Origin: Sanguibacter gelidistatuariae
GTDB lineage: Bacteria; Actinomycetota; Actinomycetes; Actinomycetales; Cellulomonadaceae
Reading direction: 5' to 3'
Length of the DNA: 64,000 nt
Assembly (NCBI RefSeq): GCF_900096585.1
Contig: NZ_FMYH01000001.1
Coordinates: 1 to 64,000, forward strand
The notes beneath the pieces are model-generated. The model saw nothing but the letters and a program-made list of their open reading frames with translations, was not told the DNA's origin and did not search any database. The translations under genes were made by a program, and so were the position numbers. Position 1 is the first letter of the stretch; each line of letters starts with the position of its first letter. Of this stretch, positions 17,409-25,611 are shown in pieces.

Positions 17409-18625
17409 CGATTCCCCTTCCGGAATCCACCGAGCGGGTTCGGGTTGCCTGGGTCGATGCCGCCGATCTGGGCGGCGTTCTCGGCGGCCAGGCGGTCGAG
17501 AGGCAGTGGCGCCGACGGACTCTGCGCGTCCGGGCGGTCCGTCTCCGTCCCCGGCGCGTAGGCGTCCGGGTCGGCGAGCGGGTGCTCCGCGGTCCCCAGG
17601 TCGACGACCCGGGTATATCCCTTGAGGGTCTCGATGGAGCGGGCGATGTCCGCCGGCGTTCCGACGAGCTCCCAGGTGAGGGAGCCGAAGGGGCGTTCGG
17701 TGACCTCGCTGATCCCGCCGAAGATGATGCTGCCCTGCACAGAGTTGGCGCTCAGCACGTCGGTGATGCGCCCGCCGGAGGTGCCGTCCTCATGGACGGA
17801 GACCGTGATCAGGTGGTGCGGGTGGCGCCGCCGGAGCCGCTCGAGGGCGTCCTTGCTCGGGCGGTCCTTGATCGTCGCCTCGACGAAGCGTCGGGTGGCG
17901 GGGTGGCGGGGGTTGGCGAAGACGGAGTAGACGTCTCCGAGCTCGACGACCTTGCCGCGTTCCATGACCGCGACCCGGTCGCAGATCGTCTTGACCACGT
18001 CCATCTCGTGGGTGATGACCACCACGGTGATGCCAAGCTCGGCGTTGACCTTCTTGAGCAGGGCCAGGACGTCCTGGGTGGTCTCGGGGTCGAGGGCACT
18101 GGTGGCCTCGTCGGCGAGCAGGATGCCGGGGTTGGTGGCCAGAGCCCGGGCGATGCCCACGCGTTGCTTCTGGCCGCCGGAGAGCTGGCTGGGGCGTTGC
18201 TTGGCCTTGTCCGAGATCCCGACGAAGTCGAGCAGCTCGGCGACCCGTGCCTTGCGCTTGGCCTTGGGCCAGCGGGCGACCTCGAGCGGGTAGGAGATGT
18301 TCCCGGCGATCGAGCGCGAGGAGAGCAGGTTGAACTGCTGGAAGATCATCCCGATCCCGGCGCGGACCTCACGCAGCGCGCCCTCGGGCAGGCCGGTGAT
18401 CGATCGGCCGTCGACCTCGATCGTCCCACCGGAGGTCAGCTCGAGGGCGTTGATGAGCCGGACGAGGGTCGACTTCCCGGCTCCGGAGTAGCCGATCACC
18501 CCGAAGATCTCCCCCCGGGTGATGTCGAGCGTCACGCCGTCGACCGCGTTGAACGGCCCGTTGTCCCCGACAAAGGTCTTGGTGACGTCGCTGAACCGCA
18601 CCATCGCGGACGTGGTGCCGCTCAT
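17405..18625 (-). CDS. metN: Methionine ABC transporter ATP-binding protein
   Basis: The ATPase of the methionine importer. The 406-residue protein has Walker A GYSGAGKST, Q-loop, signature LSGGQKQRVG and Walker B ILLADEATSALDP. The C-terminal NIL (ACT-like) domain, which binds methionine in MetN and inhibits transport, covers about residues 270-345 (LITVSVHEDG... VQGSIIFGGISE). A Pro/Asp-rich tail of about 60 residues follows. The start at 18625 (MSGTTSAMVRF) has GGAG five bases upstream; the open frame extends further but without family similarity. It follows metQ after a 220-bp gap that contains a long palindrome. Confidence 0.95.
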   Translation of the reverse strand: MSGTTSAMVRFSDVTKTFVGDNGPFNAVDGVTLDITRGEIFGVIGYSGAGKSTLVRLINALELTSGGTIEVDGRSITGLPEGALREVRAGIGMIFQQFNLLSSRSIAGNISYPLEVARWPKAKRKARVAELLDFVGISDKAKQRPSQLSGGQKQRVGIARALATNPGILLADEATSALDPETTQDVLALLKKVNAELGITVVVITHEMDVVKTICDRVAVMERGKVVELGDVYSVFANPRHPATRRFVEATIKDRPSKDALERLRRRHPHHLITVSVHEDGTSGGRITDVLSANSVQGSIIFGGISEVTERPFGSLTWELVGTPADIARSIETLKGYTRVVDLGTAEHPLADPDAYAPGTETDRPDAQSPSAPLPLDRLAAENAAQIGGIDPGNPNPLGGFRKGNR

Positions 18626-18733
18626 CCTTGCTCCGTTCTCACCCGTGTCGACTTCATGACCCCACATCCTGCCAGCCCCACCCACCCGATGCCCCCTCAC
18701 CCACCCTCACCATCCGGTCGCCACGCCCCGGTC

Positions 18734-18798
18734 CCGCTGAGTGCTGGGTTCTACACGCTAAATGCGGCGTTTCGCGTGTAGAACCCAGCACTCAGCGG
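18734..18798 (-). terminator. Perfect 24-bp palindrome with C-rich leader, after metQ
   Basis: Arms of 24 bp pair perfectly: the left arm starts CCGCTGAGTGCTGGG and ends CTACACG, and the right arm is its exact complement, ending CTCAGCGG at 18798. A 17-nt spacer lies between. In the metQ direction it comes after the stop codon and a C-rich tract (18799-18842). It may end most metQ transcripts, giving more binding protein than metN/metI, or protect the metQ mRNA end. It is the best-preserved copy of the window's palindrome family. Confidence 0.7.
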
Positions 18799-18845
18799 AA
18801 AGGGTGGGGTGGGTGGGTGGGAGCGGGAGGGGAGGGCTGTTGGGG

Positions 18846-19748
18846 TTACTTCTTGAGGGCGGTCTGGATGGGGGTGAGGATCGTCTGGAGCTCGGCCGGG
18901 GTCTTGTGCACGAGGACCGCGGTGTTCAACGACGCTTCCTGGAGCGCGGCCTCGACCTCGGGCGACTGGGAGATCTCGACGAGTTTGGCGAAGGTCTTGT
19001 TGTCCTTGTCCTCGGCGCGGGAGACCCAGATGTTGATGTAGGGCAGGGCGCCCTCGGAGTCGGCCGAGTCGGCGGCCAGCGCGTCCGCCGGCTTGAGCCC
19101 CGAGTCCTTGACGAAGTCGTTGTTCACCACGGCGCCGTCCACGCTGTCGAGGTTGAGCACGGTCTGGGTCGCGTCGATCGGGGTGACCTTGACCCGCGAG
19201 GTGTCGAGCACGTCGAGCTCGGTCGAGGTGGCGGACCCGCCGTCCTTGAGCTCGACGAGGCCGGCGTCGCGCAGCACGAGCAGCGCCCGCGCGAGGTTCG
19301 ACGGGTCGTTGGGGACGACGATCTCGGCGCCCTGGGGGATCGCGTCGAGGGAGTCGTACTTGTTCGAGTACAGGCTCAGCGGGTAGATGGCCGTCGAGCC
19401 GATCGGGGTGAGGTCTTGACCGGAGCTGACGTTGTACTCCGCGAGGTACTGCAGGTGCTGGAACTGGTTGAGGTCGAGCTCGCCCTCGGTCAGCGCCGGG
19501 TTCGGCAGCGGGTACGTGCCCAGGTCGATGATGTCGACGTAGATGCCGGCCTTCTCGGCCTGCGTCTCGAAGACGGACCACTGGTCGTTCGCCGCGGCAC
19601 CGACAACGCCGATCTTGATCGGGTCGTCCTTCTCCCCGCTGGCGGCCTTCGAGTCCGAGCCCGAGCCGCAGGCGGTCAGGGTGAAGCTGAGGACGGTGGC
19701 GAGAGCGAGGGCGCCGAAGGCCTTGGCTGCGCGGGTGCTGCGGATCAT
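18846..19748 (-). CDS. metQ: Methionine-binding lipoprotein MetQ
   Basis: The substrate-binding lipoprotein of the methionine importer, anchored outside the membrane. The 300-residue protein begins with a lipoprotein signal ending in LTACGSG, where Cys becomes the lipidated residue. The NlpA/MetQ fold follows, with IKIGVVGAAANDQW, IIDLGTYPLPNPALTEGELD, NQFQHLQYLAEYN and VPNDPSNLARALLVL. GGAAGGAA seven bases before the ATG is a strong ribosome site. A 33-codon Cys/Met-rich leader peptide lies 200 nt upstream, so sulfur amino acid supply probably controls the operon. Confidence 0.95.
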   Translation of the reverse strand: MIRSTRAAKAFGALALATVLSFTLTACGSGSDSKAASGEKDDPIKIGVVGAAANDQWSVFETQAEKAGIYVDIIDLGTYPLPNPALTEGELDLNQFQHLQYLAEYNVSSGQDLTPIGSTAIYPLSLYSNKYDSLDAIPQGAEIVVPNDPSNLARALLVLRDAGLVELKDGGSATSTELDVLDTSRVKVTPIDATQTVLNLDSVDGAVVNNDFVKDSGLKPADALAADSADSEGALPYINIWVSRAEDKDNKTFAKLVEISQSPEVEAALQEASLNTAVLVHKTPAELQTILTPIQTALKK

Positions 19749-19937
19749 GAGGGAGTTCCTTCCGGATGCGCCTGGTTGGGCGCAGGACAGTCTCGGCGGA
19801 TAGCCGATGGATGGATCGAGCGAAAGACGTGTGATGGCCCGCTGCGGACGGGTCGGTCTGCGCGCGTGCCGTCGGCACGGGCAAAGGCAAGGGGCGCCGC
19901 GGGTGCGGCAGACACCGGGACGAATCCCGATCCGGGT

Positions 19938-19957
19938 GAGTCGCTAGATCAGCGACA
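19938..19957 (-). promoter_or_regulatory. Hairpin at the stop codon of the Cys/Met leader
   Basis: GTCGCT and AGCGAC arms flank a 5-nt loop and overlap the leader peptide stop codon; a second hairpin (CGGGA/TCCCG) lies just beyond at about 19917-19930. Such structures at the end of a leader ORF can sense ribosome position. Their role in attenuation is inferred. Confidence 0.45.
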
Positions 19958-20050
19958 ACACCCGCCGGGCATGAGGCCCGCACGGCAGCACATCATCGGG
20001 CGGCGCATGGCGCAGGCCCGGATGACGGTGGCGTGGTTCGTGGTGAACAT
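19949..20050 (-). CDS. Cys/Met-rich leader peptide upstream of metQNI
   Basis: A 33-residue ORF starts MFTTNHATVIRACAMRRP and ends MMCCRAGLMPGGCCR, with two Cys-Cys pairs and five Met besides a Cys at position 13. It ends 200 nt before metQ. A CATGAT -10-like box 7 nt before the ATG would give a leaderless transcript. Leaderless, Cys-rich leader ORFs that attenuate downstream genes in response to cysteine are known from mycobacteria. Here the downstream genes import methionine, and the peptide carries both Cys and Met codons. The ORF is clear; its translation and control role are inferred. Confidence 0.7.
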   Translation of the reverse strand: MFTTNHATVIRACAMRRPMMCCRAGLMPGGCCR

Positions 20051-20185
20051 GGGACCAATCATGCGCCGTCGCTACGGAAGATCTCAACCCGAGAGCCGGA
20101 AAATCTCACTGAGCGGACAAGCGGCGGGTCGCATCGCGAGATCACTCGGGCAAACCATCTGAAATTGCCGACCGGGGCGAGCAAA

Positions 20186-20280
20186 GGACCCCCCGCACAC
20201 CCACCAGAGCCCACCTGCCCTTGCTGCCTTCCGGCCCTGGGGGAGTTCAGTGAGATGACGCCGTACGAGGGGTCTGCCCA
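20186..20280 (-). ncRNA. ffs: Signal recognition particle RNA, small bacterial type
   Basis: The minus strand contains the invariant SRP domain IV core GGGCCGGAAGGCAGCAAGGG with its GGAA tetraloop. It is flanked by a long imperfect stem whose ends (GACCCC near 20272 and GGGGTCC near 20186) pair. The RNA is about 95 nt and binds Ffh to guide ribosomes making membrane proteins. The exact ends are estimated from base pairing. Its position between tRNA-Ser and the dnaX region is common in actinobacteria. Confidence 0.9.
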
Positions 20281-20480
20281 CAGCCTAACGCAAGCCGGGC
20301 GCCCGACGTGAAACGCGTCGTCGTGCAGGCGGGGCGGACCTGCCGCGCTACCCAGAGCCCCGCGTGAAGGCGCTCTCCGCGCGGCGGAGCGCGCCACCCG
20401 AGCGCCCTCCCGAGGGCCGGATTCGGTCGGACGGCGTCTGTCCGGTACTCTCATCAGGCTGGCTTCAACCAGTGCTTGCT

Positions 20481-20565
20481 GGAGGATTCGCCTAGTGGCC
20501 TATGGCGCCGTCTTGGAAAGGCGGTTGGGTTAACGCCCTCGGGGGTTCGAATCCCCCATCCTCCG
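20481..20565 (+). tRNA. tRNA-Ser (anticodon GGA)
   Basis: An 85-nt cloverleaf with acceptor arm GGAGGAT/ATCCTCC, anticodon loop CTTGGAAA (anticodon GGA, serine), a long variable arm typical of class II tRNA-Ser, and the T-loop GGTTCGAATCC. G at 20565 is the discriminator base. CCA is not encoded. A strong terminator follows at 20574. Confidence 0.95.
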
Positions 20566-20573
20566 CAACAGAA

Positions 20574-20603
20574 GGACCCGCACCGGACCGGTGCGGGTCC
20601 TTT
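20574..20603 (+). terminator. Rho-independent terminator of tRNA-Ser(GGA)
   Basis: A near-perfect stem, GGACCCGCACCGG against its complement, is followed by TTT nine bases after the tRNA end. Confidence 0.85.
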
Positions 20604-20766
20604 GTGTTGTACGGAGTGCTGTACGGAGCGCCGTACGGACCGATGGGCACCGCTCCCCATTCCCTTCCCGAACCCCTTCTGGGCACGATCTCCCTATCCT
20701 TCGGGACCCGTCCACCGGCAACCACCTGCAGACATGCACGCGAACAGCACCACACAGGAGACGACC

Positions 20767-21522
20767 ATGAGCGACGACCGCACTGAGGACCTCGCCGTCA
20801 TCCGCGAGGAGCTGGACCGCAAGGCCCAGCTCTTCGAGACGGCCAGCACCCGGGCGAAGGGCGCGTTCACCGGCCAGGATGCGTCGGGGCTCGTCAAGGT
20901 GACGGTGACCGACGACGGCAAGCTGCGTGAGGTTCAGGTCTCCAACAGCTGGAGCTCGTCGATCGAGCCTGAGGCGCTCGGCGGCTCGATCCTCGAAGCA
21001 CACACGAACGCCGGGCTCTCCCGGATGGAGCAGTGGGGCAACGCCATGGCGGAGGAGGCAGACCGCGGTGAGCCGCCGCTGCGTCCCGTACCACCGCTCG
21101 CCGAGAACCTCAGCGCACGTCTCGACGAGGTCGTCCGGGACACCTCCGACCCTGCACAGACCGAGGCGACGCTGCAGGCCCTGGCCGCCCTGCTCACCGA
21201 GATCAACGACAGCATCGACACCGTCTCGGCCGACGTCACCGCCTTGCAGCAGTCACAGGTGAGCGGGCGCAGCGACAGCGGCCACGTCGACGTCGTGCTC
21301 AGCGGCACCGGGGACCTGCAAGAGATCCGCTTCGACCAGGGCTGGCTACCGCGAGCGCACCCGATGAACATCAACCGCGAGATCCTCAACGCCCACGACA
21401 AGTCGCTAAGGTCGCTGGCCGGACGCAGCGTCGCGGACCTCCTCGCGCAGAGCCCGCTGGGCAAGCTGCAGGCCCTGGCCGACGACCCCGTCGCACTCGC
21501 CGACCTCCTCCGACTGCGCTGA
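20767..21522 (+). CDS. YbaB/EbfC-like protein with an internal duplication
   Basis: A 251-residue soluble protein that looks like two YbaB/EbfC-type halves joined by a helical linker. The first half has VKVTVTDDGKLREVQVSNSW and LGGSILEAHTNAG; the second has VDVVLSGTGDLQEIRFDQGW and INREILNAHDKSL. YbaB proteins bind DNA as dimers, and actinobacterial relatives are often found beside ESX/WXG genes. The ATG at 20767 has AGGAG six bases upstream; an upstream ATG gives an unsupported extension. It is the first of four same-strand genes (20767-23103) that look like one operon. The function in this setting is unknown. Confidence 0.75.
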   Translation: MSDDRTEDLAVIREELDRKAQLFETASTRAKGAFTGQDASGLVKVTVTDDGKLREVQVSNSWSSSIEPEALGGSILEAHTNAGLSRMEQWGNAMAEEADRGEPPLRPVPPLAENLSARLDEVVRDTSDPAQTEATLQALAALLTEINDSIDTVSADVTALQQSQVSGRSDSGHVDVVLSGTGDLQEIRFDQGWLPRAHPMNINREILNAHDKSLRSLAGRSVADLLAQSPLGKLQALADDPVALADLLRLR

Positions 21523-21579
21523 CCGTCCGACTTCCGTCTTCCGACCTCCTCGATCGAGATCTTCGAAAGGTACGAGCAC

Positions 21580-21894
21580 ATGGCTATCGACGTCGCACTG
21601 CAAGCCCTGAAGGATGACGCGTTGCTCTGGGACGGGGTGTCGGCGACGCTCAATACCGCGAGCACCTCGGCGAGCGGGCTGAGCCTGACCGCCGGTCAGC
21701 TCTCCTGGGCCGCCGACGAGATCGGTCTGGTGACCCTCTACGAGACCGCACGCAGCAAGGTGGAGCAGCTGCTCCGCGAGGGGAGTGACGCGACGGGCAC
21801 CATGGCGGACACGCTCGTCGACGTCAAGAAGGTCTACGAGTCCACCGACGAGAACGCTCAGAGCAGCCTGCACGGGACCTGGGACCCGAAGTAG
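21580..21894 (+). CDS. ESX/WXG100-like small helical protein
   Basis: A 104-residue acidic helical protein in the size range of WXG100/EspC-type proteins exported by type VII secretion. It has long helices (VALQALKDDALLWDGVSATL, then LYETARSKVEQLLREGSDAT) and no signal peptide or membrane segment. It lacks a clear WXG turn, although a Leu-Ser-Trp (QLSWAADEI) sits where a turn could be. It follows the YbaB-like gene by 57 nt and precedes a larger WXG-like protein. The call rests on size, helicity and neighbours, and no secretion genes are in the window. Confidence 0.55.
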   Translation: MAIDVALQALKDDALLWDGVSATLNTASTSASGLSLTAGQLSWAADEIGLVTLYETARSKVEQLLREGSDATGTMADTLVDVKKVYESTDENAQSSLHGTWDPK

Positions 21895-21928
21895 CACTGA
21901 CCGACAACCACGAGAGAGGCAGTGACAC

Positions 21929-22639
21929 ATGGACGTCGTGGAGCAGATTCGCGAGCTCATCGTCAAGGTGGAGAACAAGATCAAGGAGCTTCAGAACGCC
22001 GTCAACAGCGTCCTGGGACGCATTCCTGGTTGGGCGAGCTGGGTGGCGGACAAGATCCATTCGGCGTGGGACACCATGTGCGCGCAGGTGGACAAGTTCT
22101 GGGCGACGGTGACCAGCTTCTCGCTGAACATGGGAGAACCCTGGACCTTGAGCAGCACAGCGAGCAGCTGGAGCGACAACGTCGGCGGGCCGGTCAGCGC
22201 AGAGGTCCAGGTCGCCGAGGCCGGCAACCTTGCGACCGACGATGCCTGGTCCGGAACCGCGGCCGACCAGTACCGCCAGCGCATCTCACTGCACAAGTCC
22301 GCGCTCGACAAGATCAAGTCGACCCTGACCGACGGGATCAGCGGAGTCCTCGACACCATCCAGAAGGGGATCTGGACCTTCTGGGGCAGCCTGGTCGTCG
22401 CCCTCGCCGCTCTGGTCACCGGCATCATCGGTGCCATCGCATCGACTGCCACGATCTTCGGCGCCCCGGCCGGACCGTTCATCGCCGGCGGCGCCGTCCT
22501 GGTCTGCGCGGCCGCTATCACCGGCGGCACCTTGATCCTCAAGTCCAGCTGCCAGAGCGCCAAGACGACGCTCGAGCAGAAGGTCAACGACAACGCCGCT
22601 TTCCTCGACGGCCACTGGCCAGCAGGCGCGCTGACATGA
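21929..22639 (+). CDS. WXG-like helical protein with C-terminal membrane hairpin
   Basis: This 236-residue protein starts with amphipathic Trp-containing helices (residues 1-65). It has a WXG-type turn in DDAWSGTAADQYRQR near residue 110, as in ESX substrates. It ends with two hydrophobic segments (FWGSLVVALAALVTGIIGAI and FIAGGAVLVCAAAITGGTLI). AGAGGC upstream of the ATG serves as ribosome site. The combination of a WXG domain and a membrane hairpin resembles some type VII-associated or pore-forming proteins, but no toxin domain is visible. It overlaps the next gene by four bases (ATGA), which would suit an immunity or partner protein. Confidence 0.6.
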   Translation: MDVVEQIRELIVKVENKIKELQNAVNSVLGRIPGWASWVADKIHSAWDTMCAQVDKFWATVTSFSLNMGEPWTLSSTASSWSDNVGGPVSAEVQVAEAGNLATDDAWSGTAADQYRQRISLHKSALDKIKSTLTDGISGVLDTIQKGIWTFWGSLVVALAALVTGIIGAIASTATIFGAPAGPFIAGGAVLVCAAAITGGTLILKSSCQSAKTTLEQKVNDNAAFLDGHWPAGALT

Positions 22640-23103
22640 GCGCTGCGGACCGCGACACACTCCGCCCTGTCCGCAAAGCCGCCATCGCCAGAGTGGCGTC
22701 CTCCGTCGTCGTGGCCGTCGCATCGGCTGTGGTGGCGGCTATGTTCTGGCTTGCCGCTGGAGGCTGGGCGTCCGGCGAAGAGATGGACGCCGGTCTGACC
22801 ACTGCCGCAGTCATCTGCCTGATCTCGGTGCCCGTCGCGGTGGCGATCGCGGCCCTGAACGCGACGCTCCTGCGCACCGTCGCCGCCGGGCGACCCCTCG
22901 AGCCGCTCCGCAGGCGCGCCCGGGCACTCTGGGTGACCGCGGGCGCTCTGCTGGGTGTGATCCTTGCAGCTGCGGTGGCGCAGGCCGTCACCGGCAGGCC
23001 CGGACTCGAGGCGCTGGCGTGGGGATTCATCAGCGCGATCTTGCCGTCGATACTCGTCATCCTTGCTGTGGGTACGGAGTCGGCCATCCGCAAGAGGGGT
23101 TAG
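22636..23103 (+). CDS. Four-segment membrane protein of the WXG-like cluster
   Basis: A 155-residue membrane protein with four hydrophobic segments: VASSVVVAVASAVVAAMFWL, TTAAVICLISVPVAVAIAAL, VTAGALLGVILAAAVAQAV and AILPSILVILAVG. The N-terminus is basic and cytoplasmic by the positive-inside rule. It is translationally coupled to the WXG-like gene upstream and is the last gene of the four-gene cluster. I do not recognise a family. Its coupling to a WXG-like membrane-hairpin protein makes an immunity or anchoring role possible, without direct evidence. Confidence 0.6.
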   Translation: MSAADRDTLRPVRKAAIARVASSVVVAVASAVVAAMFWLAAGGWASGEEMDAGLTTAAVICLISVPVAVAIAALNATLLRTVAAGRPLEPLRRRARALWVTAGALLGVILAAAVAQAVTGRPGLEALAWGFISAILPSILVILAVGTESAIRKRG

Positions 23104-23175
23104 CAGCGGTGCCCTTCGCCAGTCCCGCAGCCCCCACACGGGGCGCCCCCAGGCCCGCGATGCTTGAATGACTGG

Positions 23176-25257
23176 GTGGAAGCCACGTTCATCGCGCCCC
23201 TCCCACCCCGCCCCAGCGCCGCGCAGACGGGTCTGCTGATCGCGTCGGCTCTCGTGTCGGAGACGTTCGTCCCGTCCCTCGCCCCCCGCACCTCCCTCGA
23301 CCAGGGCATCATCACCGGGCTCGCCGTCGGCTCCCACTACCTCATCGCCGTCGCCGCGCAAGACCTGCTGTCCGACGCCGCGCACCGGCTCGTCGACTCG
23401 ACCTTCCTGCGCGGGGCAAGCTGGCTCGACGACGCCCAGCGGGTCCGCTTCCTCGAGGGCGCGGTCGACCTGTCCGTCGTGCCAGCCGGGTGCGCGGTCG
23501 GGCTGCTGCTCTTCGCCCGGCCCGACGAGCGGCCCCTGCGCGCGGTCGTCCGCTTCGCGGGGTATCGCTTCGCGATTGCTGGCGCGGGCGGCGCATCGCT
23601 CATGATCGGACGTGCGCTGCTCACAGCGATCGATGAACGCGCAGGTTCCCGGGGAGCCCTCGCCCGGTTCCCGCTGTCCATCCCGCTCGGTGGCGCCCTG
23701 GCCTACACGCTCGAGCGTCGACGCTCCCACCGGGCGTTGCCTGCGACCGAGCTGCGGGCACTGAGCTCGAGCTCCCGCCTCGCCTCGGGCGCGATCGCGG
23801 CGGGCGTGATCGCCACCCTGACCGGCTTCGCGGCGGGCGAGAGCCTGCTGACCAGGCACCTGGGCGACGCCCTGGACCGCCGGCTGCCGGGGCCGCGGCG
23901 AATGTGGCACATGGCGGCCCGGACCGCGAGCCTGGCTGGGCTGGGCGCGGCGATGGTCGGGGTCTGGGACGGCGCCATGCAGCGTATCGAGGCCGCGACC
24001 CAGACCGAGGAGGCGCTGCTGCCCGGGGTCGACACCTCCCTCCTCACCCGGCCGACGGTCAGCGGCAGCACCGGGAGCCTTGTGCCGTGGAGGACCCTCG
24101 GGCGCGAAGGGCGCCGCCACGTGCTGTCCCAGCTCCCGACCTCCCCCGAGCGCATCATCGCCGCCCGGCCGGAGATCCCCGACTTCTCGATCGAGACGGT
24201 GGTCGGCAAGCCGGCCCTGGCCGAGCCGGTCCAGGTCTACGTCGGCCTGGACAGCGCGCCGTCGGCCAGGGAACGGGTGAACCTGGCGCTCGCGGAGATG
24301 ACCCGCCTCGGCGCCTTCGAGCGCTCGCTCCTGGTGCTCATCTCCCCGACCGGGACCGGGTACGTCAACTATGTCGCCCTGGCCACCCTGCAATACCTGA
24401 CCCGCGGTGACGTCGCGACCGTGACCATGCAGTACTCCAAGCGTCCCTCGCCGCTGTCCCTGGCCAAGGTGCCCGGAGCCCGCGAGCAGAACCGCCTGCT
24501 GTGGATGGAGATCCTCATCCGGCTGCGGGACATCCCCGAGGCCCGTCGCCCCCGGGTCGTCGTCTTCGGCGAGAGCCTCGGCGCGCACACAAGCCAGGAC
24601 GTCTTCCTCAACTGGGGCACGCTGGGCCCCGCGGCCCTCGGGATCGACCGCGCGCTGTGGATCGGCACGCCCTACACGAGCGGGTGGATGCACGAGGTGA
24701 CTCGCAGCGACCGGCTCGACGTCGACCCGCAGGCAGTCGCGGTGGTCAACGACTTCGGTGAGATCACCGACCTCAGCCCCGGACGCCGCCGTCAGCTGCG
24801 GTACGTGCTGGTCAGCCACGACAACGACGGCGTGACCAAGCTTGGCCTGGACCTCGCAGTGAGCGAGCCGGGCTGGCTCGGACCCGACGCCCGGCGCGTC
24901 GGGTCCGCCCCGCATCCGAGCGCTCAATCGATCCCGACGAGCCCCCGCGGCACACCGCCATGGATGACCTGGCGTCCGATCACGACCTTCTTCCAGACCC
25001 TGGTCGACATGAAGAACGCCCAGCAGCCGGGCAGCTACCGTGCGTGGGCCCATGACTACCGCGCGGACCTCCCGCGGTTCATCAGCGAGGTGTTCGACCT
25101 ACCTGCCTCCGCCGAGCTCATGCGTCGCCTCGACGAGGTGCTGCCGGCCCGAGAGAAGCTCCGCGAGACCCTCATCGCGGACGCCCACCGGCGCCGGGAA
25201 GCCGCCCACCACACGCCGCCGGACGAGGAGCCGGTCGGGGCTCCCGGTGCGGGGTGA
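23176..25257 (+). CDS. Alpha/beta-hydrolase family membrane protein (Abhydrolase_9)
   Basis: A 693-residue protein with an N-terminal part of four to five membrane segments (to about residue 250) and a C-terminal alpha/beta hydrolase domain. The nucleophile elbow is in VVVFGESLGAHTSQD (Ser of GESLG) and a possible catalytic His in YVLVSHDNDGV. This matches the actinobacterial Abhydrolase_9 plus N-terminal partner architecture (PF10081/PF15420, from memory). Substrates are unknown; lipid or envelope esters are a guess. The GTG start at 23176 has a leaderless TTGAAT box 6 nt upstream; an in-frame TTG at 23164 overlaps that box. Confidence 0.85.
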   Translation: MEATFIAPLPPRPSAAQTGLLIASALVSETFVPSLAPRTSLDQGIITGLAVGSHYLIAVAAQDLLSDAAHRLVDSTFLRGASWLDDAQRVRFLEGAVDLSVVPAGCAVGLLLFARPDERPLRAVVRFAGYRFAIAGAGGASLMIGRALLTAIDERAGSRGALARFPLSIPLGGALAYTLERRRSHRALPATELRALSSSSRLASGAIAAGVIATLTGFAAGESLLTRHLGDALDRRLPGPRRMWHMAARTASLAGLGAAMVGVWDGAMQRIEAATQTEEALLPGVDTSLLTRPTVSGSTGSLVPWRTLGREGRRHVLSQLPTSPERIIAARPEIPDFSIETVVGKPALAEPVQVYVGLDSAPSARERVNLALAEMTRLGAFERSLLVLISPTGTGYVNYVALATLQYLTRGDVATVTMQYSKRPSPLSLAKVPGAREQNRLLWMEILIRLRDIPEARRPRVVVFGESLGAHTSQDVFLNWGTLGPAALGIDRALWIGTPYTSGWMHEVTRSDRLDVDPQAVAVVNDFGEITDLSPGRRRQLRYVLVSHDNDGVTKLGLDLAVSEPGWLGPDARRVGSAPHPSAQSIPTSPRGTPPWMTWRPITTFFQTLVDMKNAQQPGSYRAWAHDYRADLPRFISEVFDLPASAELMRRLDEVLPAREKLRETLIADAHRRREAAHHTPPDEEPVGAPGAG

Positions 25258-25290
25258 CCGCCAAATCGGGCATCCGACTACAGTGGTCCC

Positions 25291-25602
25291 ATGATCTTCA
25301 AGCGTGTTGGTGACGGTCGTCCCTACCCGGAGCACGGGCTCGTGACGGCACGGGACTGGTCGACGGTTGCACCACGCCAGGTGCGCCTCATCGATCTCGT
25401 CACGACCAAGGTGACACTCAACCTCGACAACCTGCTCGCGGAGGACTCCACTTTTTACGGGGACCTCTTCGCTCACGTGGTCCAGTACGAGGGCGTCATG
25501 TACCTCGAAGACGGGCTGCACCGGGCGGTCCGCGCGGCCCTGGCCCAACGCGCACTCCTCCACGCGCGCGTGCTAGTGCTCGACTCGCCAGAACAAGGGT
25601 AA
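25291..25602 (+). CDS. Conserved actinobacterial protein, often labelled VapB-type antitoxin
   Basis: A 103-residue protein conserved across actinobacteria, often next to a LytR_C gene as here. Databases frequently call it a VapB-family antitoxin. The sequence looks more like a small ParB/Srx-type fold: PRQVRLIDLVTTKVTLNLDN resembles the start of ParB N-domains and YLEDGLHRAVRAAL resembles their DGxHR loop. No VapC toxin gene is adjacent, so the antitoxin label is doubtful. A leaderless TACAGT box at 25279-25284 ends 6 nt before the ATG. Confidence 0.75.
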   Translation: MIFKRVGDGRPYPEHGLVTARDWSTVAPRQVRLIDLVTTKVTLNLDNLLAEDSTFYGDLFAHVVQYEGVMYLEDGLHRAVRAALAQRALLHARVLVLDSPEQG

Positions 25603-25611
25603 ATTTCTCGG

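Noticed and set aside
19749-20060. SAM riboswitch upstream of metQ
   Set aside because: I looked for the conserved SAM-I/IV cores and saw none; the Cys/Met leader ORF and its hairpins explain the region better.
21991-25053. A 1,020-codon minus-strand frame opposite the WXG-like cluster and hydrolase
   Set aside because: Runs antisense through several genes with good starts and ribosome sites; no family resemblance.
25291-25602. VapBC toxin-antitoxin locus
   Set aside because: No PIN-domain (VapC) gene is adjacent and the protein does not look like a typical VapB.
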